This document shows, piece after piece, positions 26,098 through 35,534 of a stretch of DNA of 64,000 nt. The position numbers and the translations under genes are program-made. Under the pieces are notes generated by a model. The model saw only the letters and a list, made by a program, of their open reading frames with translations, was not told the DNA's origin and did not search any database. Origin of the DNA: Zoogloea sp044344315 (GTDB taxonomy: Bacteria > Pseudomonadota > Gammaproteobacteria > Burkholderiales > Rhodocyclaceae); NCBI RefSeq assembly GCF_044344315.1, contig NZ_JBIJDC010000010.1, positions 4,312-68,311 of the forward strand, given 5' to 3'. Position 1 is the first letter of the stretch. The number at the start of each line of letters is the position of its first letter.

Positions 26098-27750
26098 ATG
26101 ATCGAACAACACTTTCGTCACCGCTCCGGACGCTTCTCCCCGCTTGTCGTCTCCGCCTTCGTCGTGGCGCTGCTGGCTGGCCTTCCCATTGCCAGCGTCG
26201 GTTTCAACCTCCTTCTGGGTGGCACCAGCGGCACCTGGGCTCACCTCGCCTCCACCGTCCTGCCCGAATATGTCCTCAACTCCCTGGCCCTGTGCGCTGG
26301 AGTCGGTCTGGGCGTGGCCATCATCGGTATTGCCACCGCCTGGCTGACGGCCATGCATGACTTCCCCGGGCGTCGCATCTTTGAATGGGCGCTGGTGCTG
26401 CCCCTGGCGGTCCCGGCCTATGTGATGGCCTATGTGTATACCGACTTCCTGCAGTTTGTCGGCCCTGTACAGACAGCACTGCGGGACTTCTTCGAGTGGC
26501 GGCGCGGCGACTACTACTTTCCCGACATCCGCACCCTGCCCGGGGCCATGCTGATGTTCGTGTTCGTGCTGTATCCCTACGTCTATCTCCTCGCCCGCAC
26601 CGCATTCCTGGAGCGGGCCGGCGGTGTGCTGGAGGCCTCGCGGACCCTCGGCATCGGGCCCTGGCGGGCTTTCTTCACTGTATCGCTGCCCCTGGCCCGG
26701 CCGGCAATTGCCGCCGGCGTCGCCCTGGCACTGATGGAGACCCTGGCGGACTACGGCACCGTGGCCTACTTCGCCGTCAACACCTTCACCACCGGCATCT
26801 ACCGCGCCTGGTTCTCCCTCGGTGACCGCATCGCCTCGGCCCAGCTCGCCGCCATGCTGCTCGGCTTCGTGCTGCTGCTGGTGGCCGTGGAGCGCATTAC
26901 CCGCGGGCGAGCCCGCTACCACAACACCTCCAACCGGCATCGCCCGCCCCCCGGACGCCTGACGGGCGGCGCCGGCCTGCTGGCCATGCTGACCTGCCTG
27001 CTACCCCTGTGCATGGGTTTCCTGCTGCCCGCGGCACTGCTCCTGCGCATGGCCCTCGGCGAGGGCGACACCCAGTTCGGCGAACGCTTCCTGGTACTGG
27101 CCCGCAACAGCTTCACCCTGGCGGGCCTCACCGCCCTCATCGCCGTGGCCCTGGCCGTGCTGCTGGCCTACAGCGCCCGCCTCTCCAAAACCCTGCTGGC
27201 CAAAGGCCTCAACCGGCTTGTCGGCTTGGGCTACGCGGTGCCCGGCACAGTGATCGCCGTAGGCGTGCTGATTCCCGTCACCCGCCTCGACAACTGGCTG
27301 GCCGGCCAGTGGCAGGCCTGGTTCGGCAGCAACCCCGGGCTGCTCCTCACCGGCGGCATCGCCGCCCTGATCTACGCCTACCTGGTGCGCTTCCTCGCCG
27401 TGGCGCTGCAGACGGTCGAGGCGAGCCTCTCAAAAATCACCCCCAGCATGGACGATGCGGCCCGCAGCATGGGCCTGGGCCAGGGCGATACCCTGCGCCG
27501 TGTGCATGTGCCCATCCTGAGGGGCAGCCTGTTCACGGCCAGCCTGCTGGTCTTTGTGGATGTGATGAAGGAGCTGCCCGCCACACTGGTGATGCGTCCC
27601 TTCAACTTCGATACCCTGGCCACCCAGGCCTACGTGCTGGCCTCCGACGAACGCCTCACCGAAGCCTCCACGGCCGCCCTGGCCATCGTCGCCGTCGGCC
27701 TGCTGCCGCTGATCGCCCTGTCGCGCCAGATCTCACGCACCCGCAGGTAG
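26098..27750 (+). CDS. fbpB: iron(III) ABC transporter permease (two-domain)
   Basis: This 550-residue inner-membrane protein has about twelve transmembrane helices in two fused permease halves, each with an EAA loop. The first is near residues 175-200 (LEASRTLGIGPWRAFFTVSLPLARPAIAAG) and the second near 455-480 (MDDAARSMGLGQGDTLRRVHVPILRG). This is the FbpB/SfuB layout for ferric iron uptake. ATG 26098 follows a purine-rich stretch. The frame extends back to 26053, but that would overlap fbpC. The expected periplasmic binding protein gene is absent nearby, so the transporter must use one encoded elsewhere, or its substrate is different. Confidence 0.87.
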   Translation: MIEQHFRHRSGRFSPLVVSAFVVALLAGLPIASVGFNLLLGGTSGTWAHLASTVLPEYVLNSLALCAGVGLGVAIIGIATAWLTAMHDFPGRRIFEWALVLPLAVPAYVMAYVYTDFLQFVGPVQTALRDFFEWRRGDYYFPDIRTLPGAMLMFVFVLYPYVYLLARTAFLERAGGVLEASRTLGIGPWRAFFTVSLPLARPAIAAGVALALMETLADYGTVAYFAVNTFTTGIYRAWFSLGDRIASAQLAAMLLGFVLLLVAVERITRGRARYHNTSNRHRPPPGRLTGGAGLLAMLTCLLPLCMGFLLPAALLLRMALGEGDTQFGERFLVLARNSFTLAGLTALIAVALAVLLAYSARLSKTLLAKGLNRLVGLGYAVPGTVIAVGVLIPVTRLDNWLAGQWQAWFGSNPGLLLTGGIAALIYAYLVRFLAVALQTVEASLSKITPSMDDAARSMGLGQGDTLRRVHVPILRGSLFTASLLVFVDVMKELPATLVMRPFNFDTLATQAYVLASDERLTEASTAALAIVAVGLLPLIALSRQISRTRR

Positions 27751-27763
27751 GCCGACGCCAAGC

Positions 27764-28159
27764 CTACAGCGACAGCCCGCGGATGTAGCGATACTCCTGG
27801 GTCTCGCCCGAGTAGCCCCAAGCATCGGCACGGGGCTCGTGGATGGCGACATAGCTCGCCGGGTGCAGCCCCGCCAGTTGCGCCGCCAGCACTGCAAAAG
27901 CCGCTCGGATAAAGGCGGCCTTCTGCGCCTTGGTGTTGGTTCCGTCGGTAATGCGGATCTCCAGAACGGCACCGGACTGCCCGGGTGCCAGGGCCTGGCC
28001 TCCGACGAACCAGTGGTCGGCAGGCGTCCGGGTGATGTGGACCACAGTCAGCGATTCCTTCTTGCCCAGCAGATCCACCGTCAGTCCAGTCAGGGTGGCG
28101 GCCACTTCGGCCACCGCCAGGGCTTCAGGTGCGGCGTAGGACAGGTTCAGGTAAGGCAT
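27764..28159 (-). CDS. tautomerase-superfamily protein
   Basis: This 131-residue protein of the tautomerase (4-OT/MIF) superfamily would expose the catalytic N-terminal proline of MPYLN after Met removal. I chose ATG 28159: GGAGG lies 8 bases upstream, whereas the ATG at 28165 is only two bases from it and would bury the proline. Two beta-alpha-beta units are visible, the second ending VLEIRITDGTNTKAQKAAFIRAAFAVLAAQL. The substrate is unknown. It starts 23 bp after the MFS gene stop and is probably in one transcript with it. Confidence 0.78.
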   Translation of the reverse strand: MPYLNLSYAAPEALAVAEVAATLTGLTVDLLGKKESLTVVHITRTPADHWFVGGQALAPGQSGAVLEIRITDGTNTKAQKAAFIRAAFAVLAAQLAGLHPASYVAIHEPRADAWGYSGETQEYRYIRGLSL

Positions 28160-28182
28160 GCTCATCTCCTCCGAAAAAAGAA

Positions 28183-29373
28183 TCAGCCAAGGTGCTCCCG
28201 ACGACGGGAAACCTCCAGCAAAAGCGCACTACACAACAGGGCTGCCGAGGCCGCCAGCACCGGCAGCGCAAAGCCTCCGGCAGGCCCGCGCAGCGCCACC
28301 AGCAGGGGCCCGGCCACCTGGCCAACGCCGTAGCACGCGGTGATCAGGCCAATGCGGCGCGCCGTTACCCGGGGGTCGGGCACCCGGGCCAGCCACTGGG
28401 ACAGGCCGGCGATACCCATGAAAGTTGCCCCCAGCAAGGCTGCCCCGGCCATCGCTGCTGTTACGCCACTCACCAGCACCGGCAAGGCAACCCCCACGGC
28501 CTGGATCAGGGTGGCGCTGATGAGGGCCGGATACACACCCCAGCGAAAGGACAGGCGCACCCAGAACAGCGTTGCCGGCAAGGCCGCCACGCCCACCACC
28601 AGCCAGCCGTCCAGGGCGGCGCTGGCCGTGCCATCCTGAGCGCGCAGCATCAAGGGCAGGAAGGTCGCATTGACGATGTAACCGAAGCCGGCCAGTCCAT
28701 ACGCAGCCGCCAGCCAGCCCATGGGTGGCCCGGCGCTTTCGGCCGGCACGGCCGGTTCGCCCAACGCAGGCGCTGACCGAGCGAGGGGCAGCAGCACGAC
28801 AGCGACCGCCACCGCCCCCAACGCAGCCAGCAGACCCAGCCAACGCCAGCCCTCCAGGGCACTGCCGGCCACCATCATGTGACGGGCCAGCAAGGCTGAC
28901 AGCACGATGCCGCCGCCCACGCCCATGTAATGCAAACCGCTCCAGCCGGCGGCCTGGCACGCCGCCAGGCTGCGCAGCACGATACCGGTGGCGTACACAT
29001 AGACCGCCGCACTCGCCACGCCCGACAGGAAGCGCACACCGCACCACCACAGAAAGCCCAGCTCCAGCCCCATTGCCAGGGTCGTCACCACGCTCACCAG
29101 CAAGCCTGCCAGTAGGCGGTGCGCGGCATCAGCCCGGCGACTGAAGGCGGCCCACAAGGCACCGGCCAGATAGCCCAGGTAGTTCGAGGCCGCCAGCAAC
29201 CCGCCACTGGCCACGTCCAGCAGTCCTTCATCGCGCATCTGGGGCAGCAGCGCCGTGAAGCCAAAGCGACCGATTCCCATGGCCAGCAGGAGAGCCAGCA
29301 ACCCGGCCACAGCAATCGGCAGCGGGCCCGGGGATCGCTGCACACCGGAAAACGACGGGGAGAGAAGACGCAT
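28183..29373 (-). CDS. YbfB/YjiJ-family MFS transporter
   Basis: This 396-residue inner-membrane protein has twelve predicted transmembrane helices. It matches the YbfB/YjiJ branch of the major facilitator superfamily: the first helix is GLLALLLAMGIGRFGFTALLPQM, then LLAASNYLGYLAGAL, and WSGLHYMGVGGGI in the middle. Members are thought to be exporters or uptake systems of unknown specificity. It is divergent from a LysR regulator and followed by the tautomerase gene, a common pairing that suggests LysR control of both. ATG 29373 was chosen as the first start giving the usual N terminus. Confidence 0.83.
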   Translation of the reverse strand: MRLLSPSFSGVQRSPGPLPIAVAGLLALLLAMGIGRFGFTALLPQMRDEGLLDVASGGLLAASNYLGYLAGALWAAFSRRADAAHRLLAGLLVSVVTTLAMGLELGFLWWCGVRFLSGVASAAVYVYATGIVLRSLAACQAAGWSGLHYMGVGGGIVLSALLARHMMVAGSALEGWRWLGLLAALGAVAVAVVLLPLARSAPALGEPAVPAESAGPPMGWLAAAYGLAGFGYIVNATFLPLMLRAQDGTASAALDGWLVVGVAALPATLFWVRLSFRWGVYPALISATLIQAVGVALPVLVSGVTAAMAGAALLGATFMGIAGLSQWLARVPDPRVTARRIGLITACYGVGQVAGPLLVALRGPAGGFALPVLAASAALLCSALLLEVSRRREHLG

Positions 29374-29466
29374 GATGCCGAGCCCTGTTGATCGATGGAC
29401 ACAGCCTAACAAGGGCAAATCAGCAATAAAAATGATTTAATAGAATGGTTTCAATCTCAAAAAGAG
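29374..29466. promoter_or_regulatory. divergent promoter region of MFS and LysR genes
   Basis: A 93-bp AT-rich gap (including AATAAAAATGATTTAATAG) between the divergent genes. LysR regulators typically bind such regions at T-N11-A dyads and autoregulate; several loose T-N11-A matches exist but none stands out. Confidence 0.4.
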
Positions 29467-30390
29467 ATGACCATGGATCTCTCCGACCTGCGCATGTTCC
29501 GCACCATCGTTGAGGAAGGCAGTGTCACCCGTGCTGCCGAACGTCTCCACACGGTTCAGTCGAATGTCACCACCCGCCTACGCCTGCTCGAGGAAGACCT
29601 GGGCACCCCCCTGTTCGACCGGATCAACCGGCGCCTGGTGATCACCCCCGCCGGCACCCTGCTGGTTGGCTACGCAGAGCGGCTGCTGAGCCTCGCCGAC
29701 GAGGCCCGCGACGCGGTACGCCGGGCCGACCTGCCCGAGGGTCTGCTGCGCCTCGGCTCGATGGAAACCACCGCCGCGGCCCGGCTGCCAAGCGTCATCG
29801 CTGCTTTCCGGCGGGCTCACCCGCGGGTGGAACTGCGTCTCCACACAGCCCCCACCGCCAGCTTGGTGCAGGAGGTGCTGGCCCATCAGTTGGATGCTGC
29901 ACTGGTGTCCGGCCCGGTTGTCCATCCGGAACTGGAAAGCCAGCCGGTGGTGGTGGAGGAAGTGGTACTGATCAGCGCCGCCGACTGGGCGACGATTGAC
30001 AACGCGGCGGATCTGGCCCGGCGCGGGCCGGTAGAACTTTTCACCTTCCGGGAGGGCTGCAGCTACCGGCAACGCCTCTTCGACTGGCTGCGCCGGGACG
30101 GCATTCCGATTGCCCGCAGCAGCGAGTTCGGCACCTTCGAAGCGATTCTCGGCTGTGTCGCCGCCGGCATGGGCGTCAGTCTGGTGCCGAGGACGGTCAT
30201 CGGCGCCCACCTGAACGAGGCCGACCCGGGCAGGGCTACCCTGCGCGTGCACCCCGTACCACCCGATCTGGCCTTCTCAACCACGGTGATGATCTGGCAT
30301 CGGGCCCGCAGCCACCAACCCGCCCGACAGGCCTTCGCCGACTGCCTTGCCGAACAACTCGGCGACCCCATGGAGCACACGACACAATGA
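29467..30390 (+). CDS. LysR-family transcriptional regulator
   Basis: This 307-residue regulator has an N-terminal winged HTH (about 4-63: LRMFRTIVEEGSVTRAAERLHTVQSNVTTRLRLLEEDLGTPLFDR, read in pieces) and a substrate-binding-like effector domain from about 90. It lacks membrane segments. It is divergent from the MFS-tautomerase pair, its likely target. The start could be ATG 29467 or the ATG at 29473; both sit behind AAAAAGAG. The 3' end overlaps the DUF938 gene by 4 bp, so that gene is translated with it. Confidence 0.88.
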   Translation: MTMDLSDLRMFRTIVEEGSVTRAAERLHTVQSNVTTRLRLLEEDLGTPLFDRINRRLVITPAGTLLVGYAERLLSLADEARDAVRRADLPEGLLRLGSMETTAAARLPSVIAAFRRAHPRVELRLHTAPTASLVQEVLAHQLDAALVSGPVVHPELESQPVVVEEVVLISAADWATIDNAADLARRGPVELFTFREGCSYRQRLFDWLRRDGIPIARSSEFGTFEAILGCVAAGMGVSLVPRTVIGAHLNEADPGRATLRVHPVPPDLAFSTTVMIWHRARSHQPARQAFADCLAEQLGDPMEHTTQ

Positions 30391-30992
30391 TGCAGATCTT
30401 CGACAAACCCTATTCCCCGGCCTGTGATCGCAACAAGGACGCGATCCTGGAGGCCCTGCGCATCCACTTCGCCGACCGGCGCCAGGTGCTCGAGATCGGC
30501 TCCGGGACCGGTCAGCATGCCATCCACTTTGCCGCCGCCCTGCCCCACCTGATCTGGCAGACCAGTGATCGGCCCGCCTACCTGCCCGGCATCCGCCAGT
30601 GGCTGGCCGAGGCACGCCTGCCCAACACGCCACCGACCCTTGTTCTCGACGTGGTCGGCCCATGGTCGGCAACAGGCTTTGACGCAGTGTTCAGCTCCAA
30701 TACCCTGCACATCATGGGCTGGGACGAAGTACAGACCTTCTTCGCCAAGCTCCCCGGCATCCTGACTGCCGATGCACGCCTGAGCATCTATGGGCCCTTC
30801 CACTATGGCGGACAGCCCACCAGCCCCAGCAACGCCGAGTTCGATGCAGCCCTGAGGGCGGAAGATCCGAAGTGCGGCATCCGGGATTTCGAGGCCGTCG
30901 ATGCCCTCGCTCGCGAGCAGGGCTTCCGTCTGCTGGAAGACCGGGCCATGCCGGCCAACAACCGCTGCCTGAGCTGGCAGCGACACGGCTGA
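30387..30992 (+). CDS. DUF938 SAM-dependent methyltransferase-like protein
   Basis: This 201-residue class I methyltransferase fold is of the DUF938 family. Motif I is VLEIGSGTGQHAIHFA (about 34-49), motif II is WQTSDRPAYLPGI, and the FDAVFSSNTLHIMGWDEV segment corresponds to motif IV. The N terminus starts FDKPYSPACDRNKDAIL, as is typical. The family is widespread in Proteobacteria but the methylated substrate is unknown. It overlaps the LysR gene by ATGA, so it is translationally coupled, although no functional link is known. Confidence 0.85.
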   Translation: MMQIFDKPYSPACDRNKDAILEALRIHFADRRQVLEIGSGTGQHAIHFAAALPHLIWQTSDRPAYLPGIRQWLAEARLPNTPPTLVLDVVGPWSATGFDAVFSSNTLHIMGWDEVQTFFAKLPGILTADARLSIYGPFHYGGQPTSPSNAEFDAALRAEDPKCGIRDFEAVDALAREQGFRLLEDRAMPANNRCLSWQRHG

Positions 30993-31030
30993 AAGCGCCG
31001 GTTCAAGAGCGCCCTGCCCTCCAAATGCAA

Positions 31031-31106
31031 CGTGGCGGCGACGCCGGACTGAACCAGCATCGCCGCCACGCGGGCAGCCTGAGCGCGCTGCCGCAGGCGC
31101 TCAGGC
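31031..31106. terminator. tandem hairpins between convergent genes
   Basis: Two perfect inverted repeats: an 11-bp stem 31031-31041 / 31060-31070 (CGTGGCGGCGA) and a 10-bp stem 31077-31086 / 31097-31106 (GCCTGAGCGC), the second touching the stop of the minus-strand gene. There is no T-run. They probably limit read-through between the DUF938 gene and its convergent neighbour. Confidence 0.4.
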
Positions 31107-31625
31107 GCGATTAAGCCCGAGCAGGCCCATCGGACCGTTGGACGTGTTCAGCACCACTGAGCCGATGCCACCGCCCTGTTGTTGCTGCACACCGTAGATG
31201 GACAGGTTGCCGGTATCGAAGGAGAACACGTCACCGGAAAGCTTGACCAGCAGCTTGCCGGCGTTCGGAAACCAGGCGTAGGCCATATCGTTCTGGCTGC
31301 CGGAGCTGGCCGGCGAGCCGAGCTCGGAGGGCCACCAGTTGGACGACTGGGCAAAGCCCCAGTTGTTACCCTGCGGCGTGGCCGGCTGGGGCTCCCGGTG
31401 CTGGGAAAGGTCGGTAAGCAGCGCGCCGACGCGCCACTTGAGGCTCTCGTTGAACATGTCGCCGATCATCATCATGCCGCCACTCATCCATTGCCCCATG
31501 CCACCGAACTCCGGGTGGTTGAACTGGGCCTGGCTGAAACCGCCGGATTGAAGTGCGGCATACGCGGAACGACCGGCGTCGGCACTGAAACCGTGGCGGG
31601 CAGCGATTTCTTCGATAGTACTCAT
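31101..31625 (-). CDS. unrecognised protein (174 residues) next to a transglutaminase
   Basis: No family could be named. The N-terminal part (TIEEIAARHGFSADAGRSAYAALQ) is helical; a Met/Gly-rich segment at about 40-58 (GGMGQWMSGGMMMIGDMF) and a Gln/Ser/Trp-rich linker follow. The C-terminal half is beta-rich with WFPNAGKLLVKLSGDVFSFDTG and a Gln/Gly repeat. There is no signal peptide. ATG 31625 follows AGGAG with good spacing. It lies 43 bp downstream of the transglutaminase gene on the same strand and is probably in its operon. Confidence 0.7.
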   Translation of the reverse strand: MSTIEEIAARHGFSADAGRSAYAALQSGGFSQAQFNHPEFGGMGQWMSGGMMMIGDMFNESLKWRVGALLTDLSQHREPQPATPQGNNWGFAQSSNWWPSELGSPASSGSQNDMAYAWFPNAGKLLVKLSGDVFSFDTGNLSIYGVQQQQGGGIGSVVLNTSNGPMGLLGLNRA

Positions 31626-31668
31626 GGGAATCTCCTGATGAAATGAAGGCGAAGACGCTGGGGGCGGG

Positions 31669-32574
31669 TCAGCAAAGGGGGGCAAGGCGGGTGCCGATCA
31701 ACACGGCGGAGCCATCATCGGTGGACAGGGCTTCCGGGCGATGGCGAGGAATCTCGATACCCGCCATGGGGTCGGCGATGGCCTCGATGATGATCTTGGG
31801 CGGCTCGGCACGAACCGCCCCGAAAATGGTGGCGAAGGACACATCGGCGGCATCCCGGCCGCTGCCAAAACGCATCAGGCCCATGGGAATGGCGGTGGCC
31901 GAGGGATCGAACAGATACCAGCGGTCTCCCAGGAAGACCTCGACATAGGCGTGGAAATCACTCGGACCAAGGGCCGGATCGGCGCCATAGTCGATCCCCG
32001 CCACGAAGCGCGCCGGAATGTTGAGGGCCCGACACAGGGCGATCATGAGGTGAGCAAAGTCGCGGCACACACCCACCCGCTCGTTCAGCGTATCGAGGGC
32101 GGAGGTGCTGGCGTTGGTGGTGTTGGACTTGAACTCCACGTGCTTTGCCACCCAGGCGCAGATGCGCCGCACACGCTCGTAGCCCGGCGGCAAGGTACCA
32201 AATTCGCGATTGGCCACTTCGTAGAGGCGATCCGACTGGCAATAGCGGCTGGGATAGAGGTAAGTCAGCACATCGGCCGGCAGGCGCGACACGGGCACTT
32301 CGGGGATGCTCTCGGGCGCAGCGACGTGGTGCTGCAGTTCGACGGTGGCGCTGTAGCGCAGGCGAAGGGTGCCTGCTTCGGCCTTGAGGCGCATGTAGCG
32401 ATTGCCGGTGGAGGCATCCGTATGGACCTGGGGCAGCAGAAACTGCCCGATCTCCATCATCTCGGTGACCACACGCTGGTGACGCGTATGGGCCGCATGG
32501 ATGTTGAGGATGAAGTCGCAGCCCGGTGCTGCAACAGTGTAATTAAGTTCGACCGAGAACTTCAGTCTGACCAT
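31669..32574 (-). CDS. transglutaminase-like cysteine protease
   Basis: This 301-residue protein has an N-terminal beta-rich domain (about 1-90) and a transglutaminase core with Cys170 (GVCRDFAHL), His208 (DFHAYVEV) and Asp223 (LFDPSA). It has no signal peptide, so it is probably cytoplasmic. Proteins of this type are usually encoded with the alpha-E and circularly permuted ATP-grasp proteins as a presumed peptide synthesis/cleavage set; those two genes are at 16853-19226. ATG 32574 follows AGGGACGCCC. The direct downstream neighbour is the unrecognised 174-residue protein. Confidence 0.87.
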   Translation of the reverse strand: MVRLKFSVELNYTVAAPGCDFILNIHAAHTRHQRVVTEMMEIGQFLLPQVHTDASTGNRYMRLKAEAGTLRLRYSATVELQHHVAAPESIPEVPVSRLPADVLTYLYPSRYCQSDRLYEVANREFGTLPPGYERVRRICAWVAKHVEFKSNTTNASTSALDTLNERVGVCRDFAHLMIALCRALNIPARFVAGIDYGADPALGPSDFHAYVEVFLGDRWYLFDPSATAIPMGLMRFGSGRDAADVSFATIFGAVRAEPPKIIIEAIADPMAGIEIPRHRPEALSTDDGSAVLIGTRLAPLC

Positions 32575-32733
32575 GGGCGTCCCTGGAAACATTGCCTTGC
32601 CGCGAAATTGCGGGTCATCCGGCGAAAAAAATGACCGTCGCAGTGTGGACGCACGTGCGCCATCTGCGACAAGGCCTCCATCCTACGCTGCGGCAGCGCA
32701 GCATGCCTGCCTTTCTGCGCTGCCCGGTCGCTG

Positions 32734-33561
32734 TCAGACCGCCGGGGAGCGGTACAGATTGACCTCATCCCGGGTCGCCTGCGCCACAGCGCGGGCCTTT
32801 GCAGCGAAATCCTCGCCAGCGCCGGCGTACAAAATGGCGCGGGACGAGGAGATCATCAACCCGGCCCCAGACGCCGTGCGACCGGCCTTCACGGTGGCCT
32901 CAACATCGCCGCCCTGGGCGCCGATCCCTGGTACCAACAGGGGCAGATCGCCGACGATGGCGCGCACATCAGCGAGTTCCTCGGGAAAGGTGGCACCGAC
33001 CACCAGGGCGTTCTGGCCATGCACATTCCATTTGCCGGCCACCAGCTCGGCCACGTGCTGGTAGAGCTTGCGGCCCCCTTCCACCGTGAGGTTCTGCAGG
33101 TCGGAGCCGCCGGGGTTGGACGTGCGACACAACACGATCAGCCCCCGATCGGAGAACTCGAGGTAGGGCTCCACCGAGTCGAAACCCATATAGGGATTGA
33201 CCGTCAGCGCATCGGCGGCGTAGCGCTCGAAAGCTTCCCGGGCGTACTGCTGGGCCGTGGCACCAATGTCGCCACGCTTGGAGTCCAGCACCACCGGCAC
33301 AGCCGGATGGTGTTCATGGATGTAGGCAATCAGGTCCTGCAACTGATCCTCGGCTCTGGCCGCCGCAAAGTAGGCGATCTGCGGTTTGAAGGCGCAGGCC
33401 AGATCGGCGGTGGCATCGACAATGCCCTTGCAGAAGGCCAGCACCGCATCGGAGCGCCCCTTCAGATGCGCGGGCAAACGCGACAGATCGGGATCAAGCC
33501 CAACGCAAAGCAGGGAATCATGGCGCTGCCAGGCGGCAGCCAGCTTGGAACGAAAGTCCAT
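32734..33561 (-). CDS. pyrF: orotidine 5'-phosphate decarboxylase (type 2)
   Basis: This 275-residue enzyme makes UMP from OMP in pyrimidine synthesis. The active-site segment VVLDSKRGDIGATAQ with Lys95 marks the longer, type 2 family found in Betaproteobacteria and Actinobacteria. LLCVGLDPD (17-25), AFKPQIAYF and the C-terminal VPGIGAQGGD phosphate loop are in place. ATG 33561 lacks a clear ribosome site. An upstream extension is open but unlike the family. A 10-bp hairpin lies just downstream of the stop (32692-32724) without a T-run. No neighbour is functionally related. Confidence 0.94.
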   Translation of the reverse strand: MDFRSKLAAAWQRHDSLLCVGLDPDLSRLPAHLKGRSDAVLAFCKGIVDATADLACAFKPQIAYFAAARAEDQLQDLIAYIHEHHPAVPVVLDSKRGDIGATAQQYAREAFERYAADALTVNPYMGFDSVEPYLEFSDRGLIVLCRTSNPGGSDLQNLTVEGGRKLYQHVAELVAGKWNVHGQNALVVGATFPEELADVRAIVGDLPLLVPGIGAQGGDVEATVKAGRTASGAGLMISSSRAILYAGAGEDFAAKARAVAQATRDEVNLYRSPAV

Positions 33562-34020
33562 GGAAGTGGGGGCACTGACAGCCCCGGCGTGTGGATTCTG
33601 GGCCCGGAGTTTACCAGCCCGGCCACCAAATCCTAATCGGCCGCAAGCTTGCCGGCACAAAGGGGCGACGCAGTGCGATGTTGCGTCACAGCATGCTCCA
33701 GACCCTGTCACGGATTGCACCACACCTTCCGTAACGTCACAGCAAACTGCTCAGTTAATGAACACCCCCGAACAGGCCATCCTGACGCGGACGCCCTGTT
33801 CATGAGGAAAATTAATCCATTAATAAATAATATCTTAAAAAAATATTATGGATATTTTGAGGCTCTGACACACAGACTGGCACAGGGCTCGCTGAAGGAA
33901 TCATGCTCCGTAACGGCGTGTTTCAAGGGAAATGCGACCAAGGGAGGAACGAAGTAGCGGCGCTGGATAGCCCGCGCTTCGGTGGTGATATCAACGACAA
34001 AATTCCGGAGACAATCGTTA
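33562..34020. other. intergenic region upstream of the porin gene
   Basis: About 460 bp without a gene. The middle (33805-33860) is strongly AT-rich, with runs such as AATTAATCCATTAATAAATA, which stands out in this GC-rich DNA and probably marks the promoter or upstream activating region of the highly expressed porin. A leader of about 100-150 bases would precede the porin ATG. No riboswitch was recognised. Confidence 0.45.
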
Positions 34021-35246
34021 TGAAGAAGACCCTTCTGGCCCAATCCGTCGCCCTCGCCTGCCTGGCTGCCGCTGCCGGCAGCGCGCAAGCAGTGAGCTTC
34101 ACCCAGAATGACGTGACCATCGACATCAATGGCACGATCAATGGTTTCTACGTTAACCGCGAGTCGAAGACCTCGATTGCCGGCGGCCCCGAAACCAAGA
34201 CCCAGAACAGCGCTCTCACCAACGGCCTGCTGCCGGGCTGGATCAACTTCGTGATGACCACCAAGCAAGCTGGTCAGGACATCAAGGCCCACTTCAGCTT
34301 CGCCCCTGGCATCAATGACTCCTCCAGCGTCATCGGCCTGCCCTCCGACCCGGGCGCCGGCGCCACCGGTGGCAAAAACAGCCCCTTCAGCCAGGTGGAC
34401 GTGCGTAACGTGTATTTCCAGTTCGGCAACAACGACTGGGGCACCCTGAAGTTCGGTCGTGACATCGGTCTGTTCGGTCAGAACATCATCCTGTCGGACA
34501 TGACCCTGCTGGGCGTCGGTGGCACCTCCAACGCCGGCATCCCCTTCAACACCACCTTCGGCATGATCGGCCACGGTTACATGTACACCGGCTTCCAGGC
34601 CCAGATCACCTACACCACCCCGAACTACAACGGCCTGCAAGCCGCTGGCGGCATCTTCCAGCCCAGCTCCTTTGCTGGCGACCAGACCAAGACCCCCGGC
34701 TTTCAGGCCAAGGTCGATTACGACTGGACCGGCAACATGCCCGGCAAGGTCTGGGGCGGCCTGATCACCCAGAGCACCAGTTGCTCCAAGGGCTCCACCT
34801 GCAATGGCGTTGGTGCCAACCCGGACAAGAGCTTCACCGCCACCGGTTATGAAATCGGTGCCAAAGCCAGCGCAGGCAACTTCGGTGCGGTCGCCTACGC
34901 CTTCTCCGGCAAGGGCCTGGGCCTGTCCACCGTGGGCGCCCAGTTCTACGGCGGCAGTGATGGCCTCGGCAACAAGACCGACTCCAAGGGCTACTTCCTG
35001 CAAGGCACCTACCAGCTTAACAAGACCAAGTTCGGCATCAACTTCGGCCAGAATAAGGACAACGACGGCGTGCTGGGTGCCGGCAACGAGCGCAAGAACA
35101 AGGCCTACACCCTGGGCGTCTATCACAGCCTGAACAAGTTCGTGACCCTGGTCGGCGAACTGAACCAAGAGAAGATCACCAGCACCGTGGACGACAGCGA
35201 GACCAAGAACCGCACCCTGTCCGCCGGCGCCATCCTGTTCTTCTAA
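34021..35246 (+). CDS. Gram-negative general porin
   Basis: This 408-residue outer-membrane trimeric porin is of the betaproteobacterial type. The signal peptide is MKKTLLAQSVALACLAAAAGSAQA, 24 residues read as two pieces around AC. The barrel starts VTIDINGTINGFY and contains FQFGNNDWGTLKFGRDIGLF, the signature region of this family, and ends with the canonical terminal Phe (AGAILFF). Codon use is strongly biased to C-ending codons such as AAC and GGC, as in highly expressed genes. GGAG precedes ATG 34021. A strong intrinsic terminator follows at 35309-35336. Confidence 0.93.
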
Positions 35247-35308
35247 ACCGTTTCAAAGCATTTTCGCCCTCGGGCGACGCTGGTCCCTGTTGTGTTTCTC
35301 CCTCCTTC

Positions 35309-35336
35309 TGGCGCCCTTCGGGGCGCCATTTTTTTG
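35309..35336 (+). terminator. intrinsic terminator of the porin gene
   Basis: Stem GGCGCCC, loop TTCG, stem GGGCGCC (35310-35327), followed by ATTTTTTT. This is a textbook TTCG tetraloop terminator 63 bp after the porin stop. Confidence 0.9.
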
Positions 35337-35534
35337 ACTGCGTTTCGATGGCCAGGGCAGGCCCGGATGCAACGCGCGGAGGTCGAACGAACTCGCCCCC
35401 ACAGGGAGCGCCGGCACGGCCCCGATGTTTTGAAAAGGAGCGAGTTCATCTTCAAAGTTCGGGGAGTGCTATCGTCAGCCCCTCCTGTGGCCACTTTTTT
35501 CACCCCCATCACATTCATGTTTGCGGTCTCGCCC

